The notes below the pieces were generated by a model. It worked only from the letters and a program-made list of their open reading frames with translations. It was not told the DNA's origin and ran no database searches. Of a stretch of 37,489 nucleotides of DNA, positions 33,642-37,489 are shown in pieces (position 1 is the first letter of the stretch; every line of letters starts with the position of its first letter). The translations under genes were made by a program, and so were the position numbers. This DNA is from Dipetalonema caudispina (lineage: Eukaryota; Nematoda; Chromadorea; Rhabditida; Onchocercidae): NCBI GenBank assembly GCA_013365325.1, contig JABVXV010000470.1:1-37489 (forward strand), given 5' to 3'.

Positions 33642-34883
33642 ATGTCAACTTTATTCCATTTTGCGCTTACAGTATTGTTCACCACTCTTGCTACAGGTAT
33701 ATATCTTCAATGCTTCTTTTTAAATAATAATAGTGATCGTGATTATAGTGATGGATAATGATATTAATAACAATGATAATAGTGAATGATGTTTCCAATT
33801 AAAATGTACTAAATTTTAAGCATTTTAGGACTATTCCTTTATTCTTATCCATAATTTAAAACTTATCAATACATCTAAGAGAGATCGATAGATTGAGATT
33901 TCAAATGTGCAGAATTTCATTGGTTTTAATAATTTATGACTGCTGAATAAGTTTGCTCATAATGTTTTATGAATTAATTTTAATAACAAATAAGCTTTCT
34001 AGAATGCAAAGAATTGCTTTGTTATTCGTGTAATTCACAGTTTGATTCGTGCGACAGAAATGGTTGTAGCACTAATTCGAATGGTTTCTGCGCTTATCGT
34101 ATGTTTTCATCGTTGACAAGACTTTAAACTAATTTTGCAGTAGAAGGATAATTGTCAAACTTTTACTAACAAAAGATCTGATGGGAAAAAGAACGACTAC
34201 GAACTGAACTTTGATTTTTTTCAATTTGATTTAAAGTGATAATAGAATTTCAACTGTGAATGCATCTTAAGAGCAAATAATCGATGCTAATGGCAATATC
34301 ATAAGGACAATACGATCTTGTTTGGATATGAATGTTGCCCCAGCTGGATCTCTTCATGTGATACAAGCTGGACAATGTATTGAAACGTAACAGCTTCACT
34401 ATGAATACTCCATTAAAGGATAAAGTTGCATGATGCAGGCAATACTTTATCGTTTGCATTCTGTTTCACTGCACTGAGCAGATGAGGAAGCGCAAAATTG
34501 ACCTGAATGCAATTCAGATTTAAAAATTGAGATAAACTTACTGATATCGAATTCACATTTATATTAACTTCATTATTTTTCATTTAAACAGTGCTTTTCC
34601 CATATTAATGATACTGCTAACAATTATTGAACTGTTTCTTGAAATTATGGAAAATAAAAAAGACCGTAAACATTCTTCTTAAAGACTAAAAAATTTCACA
34701 GAGATATTTAATATCAGTGAGAGCAAGTTTATGTTTTATTACAGTGTTATCTTGATGTACTTCAGGATTGATCCAAACACAAAAATGAGATATCGAACTT
34801 ATTTATGCAACAATCATGATTACTGCAACGTTGATTGCCATTCACAATTAACGACGTCCACAGTTGATCCAATTACTCGTTAG
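33642..34883 (+). CDS. Secreted Ly-6/uPAR-like cysteine-rich protein, unit 1
   Basis: Four exons: 33642-33696, 34003-34098, 34272-34386, 34766-34883; 127 aa. Exon 1 is a signal peptide (MSTLFHFALTVLFTTLAT). The mature part has eleven cysteines: LLCYSCNSQFDSCDRNGC and GFCAY in exon 2, two Cys 18 residues apart in exon 3, and TYLCNNHDYCNVDC in exon 4. The opening CxxC and the closing LCN/CN pattern are typical of Ly-6/uPAR or activin-receptor-like three-finger domains. It ends in HSQLTTSTVDPITR without a hydrophobic tail, so it is predicted to be secreted. The exon 3 acceptor (TTAAG at 34267-34271) has a weak pyrimidine tract, but phase and Cys spacing agree with unit 2. AATAAA at 34926 follows. 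Function unknown. Confidence 0.68.
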
Positions 34884-34925
34884 AATTTGTTTTTTTAGAT
34901 GATCTTATCCTTTGCTCAATCTTCA

Positions 34926-34931
34926 AATAAA
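34926..34931 (+). promoter_or_regulatory. AATAAA polyadenylation signal after Ly-6-like unit 1
   Basis: A canonical hexamer 43 nt after the stop of unit 1 and before the first recognised exon of unit 2. It supports a transcript end here for the short, secreted form. Confidence 0.45.
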
Positions 34932-35086
34932 GATGATGTGAAACGTTGAAAATTTTCGGAATATGTAAATTTTGCTTGTTATGAAGCAAAGTGTGCTTGA
35001 ACAGAACAATAGATCATTTAAAAGTTAACATCAATAAGATGTGCAGAATCAAGTGAGATATACTTAACATAAGTTGAAAATTCCAG

Positions 35087-36042
35087 CAACTGGTACAAAT
35101 ATGTTGGAATGCTTTAAATGTAATGATTTTGAAGTGGACTGTTACAGCAGTACATGTACTATTAATAATAGTGGATATTGCCTTTTCCGTAAGTTCTCAG
35201 AATGAAGTCTTACCTTCAAATTTAATTATTGAGAGTAAAATGGATTACGTACAAATTACTGATAGCAAAATGTCTCGCAATTCTCTTCTAATTTAAATTG
35301 GAACTTAACAATTATCTCCTGTTGTTCATTATTTCCATGTTAATTATTTTTTTTGAGAAGTTGCTTAATTAAGAAGACCAAGTCTAGTAATAGTTAGACT
35401 TTAATGCAAATAATCAAAAGTAATAAGCTGAAAATTCATTAATACGATTCTCTTATATTGTATAAAATTCCAATTAAATTGCAGAACTGTTTAATGTCTC
35501 AATGAATGGAAAACGTAGTTTGCATTACAGTAAGCAATGTATTGAAGTTCCTTTTGTTAAAACGCCAGATGGTAATAGTGTTACTGAAATTAACAAATGT
35601 GTCACCAGGTTAAACTTCTTAAAATTTAATGATTTGAAATTTTCACAATAGTTTTTGTTAAGGTAATGAAATGTTGGAAATCTTATCAGTTAAAAATGTA
35701 TATGCAAAGATATTAAAGTTGTTTAGAAGAGCTGTTTAAAAATTATAAATAATGAAGGAAATATGAAAGGAACATTGCCTAAGATTTTGATGAATGGTAT
35801 AAATAGCACCTAAATTATTTCTTTTAATTTTTAGCATCGATATGTTTGGAAATCTTTTCTACACGCTGATTTGTAACGAAGCCAGTTTGTGTAACGCTAA
35901 CTGCAATTCGGTTCCAGCTGCTTCACCGATACCCGTTGTACCGCGTTCATCTCCTTCAAGATGTTCAAGTGAAGCGAGATTTTTCTACTGCTTTTTAGCA
36001 ATTTTTGCAAAGTTCATAAATAATTATGTAAGATGGCAATAA
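35087..36042 (+). CDS. Ly-6/uPAR-like cysteine-rich protein with C-terminal hydrophobic tail, unit 2 (5' exon not located)
   Basis: Three exons: 35087-35188, 35485-35608, 35835-36042. They repeat the layout of unit 1: LECFKCNDFEVDC and GYCLF, two Cys 18 residues apart (QCIEVPF to NKC), then SIDMFGNLFYTLICNEASLC and NANC. Phases (1, 1, 2) equal those of unit 1. The C-terminus continues through a Pro/Ser linker (SPIPVVPRSSPS) to the hydrophobic ARFFYCFLAIFAKFI and a short NNYVRWQ end. This suggests a GPI-attachment signal or single membrane anchor. I found no convincing private signal-peptide exon between 34884 and 35086. The signal exon of unit 1 (phase 1) would join 35087 in frame, giving about 162 aa. 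An ATG at about 34899 is a weaker alternative first exon. AATAAA lies at 36249. Confidence 0.62.
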
Positions 36043-36682
36043 TTAAAAAATGGAATTATCTTTTTATCTGATGTTAAAATCACAATTTAATTGCTTTGGC
36101 TGTCTTGTTGTGACAATAGCACATAAAAGAAATATAAACATCATAATGATTTAGCATTATTAATAATGACAGTAATTAAAAAGAAATCATTAGAAAATGC
36201 TTAAATGCATGTTATTTGAAACAAAATGATACAATTAGCTGTTTATTAAATAAAATATAATCTACTACAAATTCAAGTAGCAAACTTAAACTCCAAGCAG
36301 TGATTCTTTTCATGGCTACTCTTCATAAGCGCATCATCTAAAATACTAAAATAGTTGCAAACAACCTCTAAATAGCAAATAATTTGCATATTAATTACCG
36401 TACACTACTGCAATAGAATGAATATCATTTAGTACATATGTAACAATGAGTTAACTCTTCTAGGACAGTATATGTGGAGTGACTGTTAACTTTTAGCTCA
36501 ACTCAAGAAGTGTTTTTGTAAGGAAGAAGTTAAAATTAGAGTTTACATTTGTTCCTTCACCTGGTGGATGAAATCAGAAACTGCTCATCACATGAAAGAA
36601 TTAAAGGTAATGGTTTTTTTTTTTTTTTCTAAAATTATCCTTGAGCTTATTATAATATGAAGAAAACGGAATTGAAATTACT
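36043..36682. other. 3' flank of the Ly-6-like unit 2
   Basis: AATAAA at 36249-36254 is a candidate poly(A) signal. On the minus strand a few short AG...GT-bounded stretches occur (for example 36580-36561), but I could not chain them in frame to the exon at 36836-36683. Confidence 0.35.
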
Positions 36683-36836
36683 GCTTCTGGATGTTGAATT
36701 TCATTAATCTCAGTCTTAGACCAATCCTCAGTGGCCCGATCCATGTTGGTATAATTTGCAAAACGTTGGAATAATTGGTAGTAACACGACAAGTATTTAA
36801 AATCATGCACATTAGCGAAAATGACATGAGTATCTG
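36683..36836 (-). CDS. Possible internal exon of an unrecognised gene
   Basis: On minus, a T-rich tract ending in TTTCCTACTCAG (at 36837) is followed by an open stretch reading THVIFANVHDFKYLSCYYQ, then NYTNMDRATEDWSKTEIN and EIQHPEA, and then GTAATT, a good donor. Composition (Asp, Trp, Tyr, Cys, His mixed) is more protein-like than the surrounding translated intron sequence. The open frame extends over 36601-36870 (89 aa) and ends in a poly-Lys run from a poly-T tract, which looks intronic. I could not find partner exons and do not recognise the protein. Confidence 0.33.
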
Positions 36837-36870
36837 AGTAGGAAATTTCAAAAAAAAAGGCTTCCATCAA

Positions 36871-37317
36871 ATTATGCTGTTCAATTGAAGGAAGTTTCGA
36901 AAGTTTTAGTTGATTGACTTTAATTGATTGACTAATTCCACAAAAATTTCGATATACAACTCATTTGAATTACAAATAGTTTTGGTTTTGCAAATGATTT
37001 TGAAAGAAAGACGGACAATGTCTCCGGAAATAAATATCGGAAGATAATTTGGAATATTTGAAAAACACAACTGACAGTTGTAGTAGTTGCACTACTTATT
37101 GTTTTTAGTAAACAAATGTGTCTAATTTTGAAATTTGAAGATTGCAAGGCAAGGAGTTTAAACTATGTTAGCAGTTACTTCTTGTCCCGTTTACTTCCCC
37201 GCTATGTCAATCCAATGATTGCTATTGCAGCAGTTCGAGTGCCACTTCAACTCCCTTCTTTCTTTATCAGCTAATCAAATAATAAGCAGTAGTAGAGCAG
37301 AATATTCATGGCAATGT
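36871..37317. other. Region upstream of the right-edge exon
   Basis: No supported exon. From about 37190 to 37317 the sequence aligns, with indels, to the inverted left flank (about 173-300). The plus frame of the edge exon stays open upstream to about 37219, while the left copy has an in-frame TAG at the equivalent place. This suggests that coding begins near the shared ATG. Confidence 0.4.
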
Positions 37318-37489
37318 ATGACTGATTATTTGTTGATCAATGCATATTCTTATCATTTATCATTAACAAAAAACAGAGAAGTGCTGATTACAAATACATC
37401 AATTCTACTCCTATCCTTCGTGGCCTGTCGAATGGTTTATCACCATGATGTGAATAATGGTGGAAATGTTCGTGATCTTAGAAGTGTCT
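37318..37489 (+). CDS. Partial exon of unknown protein, right inverted copy
   Basis: From ATG 37318 the frame is open for 57 codons to the window edge: MTDYLLINAYSYHLSLTKNR, then a hydrophobic stretch ITNTSILLLSFVACRMV, then YHHDVNNGG and NVRDLRSV. It is the inverted counterpart of 172-1. Six base differences fall in complete codons; five change the amino acid (T/I, I/T, Y/H, L/V, L/F) and one is silent. The seventh is the last base. The protein family is not recognised; a short signal anchor near the N-terminus is possible. The gene continues to the right of the window, transcribed away from the left copy. Confidence 0.5.
   Translation, partial: MTDYLLINAYSYHLSLTKNREVLITNTSILLLSFVACRMVYHHDVNNGGNVRDLRSV

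Larger units (their letters stand above)
1..37489. repeat. Inverted repeat at the two window ends (1-172 and 37489-37318, with weaker extension to about 300 nt)
   Basis: The reverse complement of the last 172 bases matches the first 172 with seven substitutions and no indel (about 96%). The match starts at the same homologous base on both edges. Inside, similarity falls sharply but is still visible to about 300 nt (for example the shared TTGATATGG / TTGACATAG region). The two repeats carry the outward-facing open exon. Confidence 0.9.

Noticed and set aside
34250..34459. Exon 3 of Ly-6-like unit 1 read as a frameshifted pseudogene
   Set aside because: A GTAACA donor at 34387 avoids the apparent stop, joins exon 4 in phase and gives the same 18-residue Cys spacing as unit 2.
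1..37489. The whole window as a giant transposon with terminal inverted repeats
   Set aside because: There is no transposase, integrase or polymerase gene, and the interior is conserved animal genes with normal introns.

Overview
The window looks like nuclear DNA of a nematode, most likely a spirurid or filarial worm. It is very AT-rich, its genes are cut into short exons by AT-rich introns, and the 3' splice sites often end in TTTCAG or TTTTAG. One start codon sits directly behind such a site, as expected for spliced-leader trans-splicing. The protein set (HAD phosphatases, ADAT2, a Rabex-5-type Rab5 activator, a CD36-like receptor, TMX2, a bHLH factor and Ly-6-like secreted proteins) is an ordinary animal set. 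There is no bacterial, viral or CRISPR content. All exon models were built by hand from reading-frame continuity, splice signals, intron phase and family knowledge; no database search was possible.

Layout, left to right. Positions 1-172 (minus strand) hold an open exon that runs off the left edge. A decayed exon of a HAD phosphatase follows (about 1284-1495). Then come two intact tandem HAD phosphatase genes with identical exon layout (1803-2841 and 4695-6231), an intronless ADAT2 tRNA deaminase gene (7249-7839) and a 13-exon Rabex-5/RABGEF1 homologue (8960-13243), all on the plus strand. A 12-exon CD36/SCARB-type scavenger receptor lies on the minus strand (21158 down to 15624). After a 4.4 kb gap come the TMX2 gene (25598-27569), a three-exon bHLH transcription factor (30739-31909) and two tandem Ly-6/uPAR-like cysteine-rich units (33642-34883 and 35087-36042), all plus. 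A possible unknown exon lies on minus at 36683-36836. Positions 37318-37489 (plus) hold a second copy of the left-edge exon in inverted orientation, running off the right edge.

The most unusual feature is that the two ends are inverted copies of each other. They are about 96% identical over exactly 172 nt and begin at the same homologous base, so the window lies between two outward-facing paralogues, or is bounded by a long inverted repeat. Other points of interest are the three-copy HAD cluster with one relic, the tandem Ly-6-like units whose exon phases would allow them to share one signal-peptide exon (one secreted form, one membrane-anchored form), a probable GC-AG intron in the Rabex-5 gene, and a stop-free, in-frame intron in the first HAD gene.

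The genes do not form an obvious single pathway. Rabex-5 (early endosome) and the CD36-like receptor (surface or lysosomal lipid uptake) are both linked to endocytic traffic, but their adjacency alone is weak evidence of a functional link. I did not find a new multi-gene system; the candidates for novelty are the inverted end paralogues and the Ly-6-like pair.
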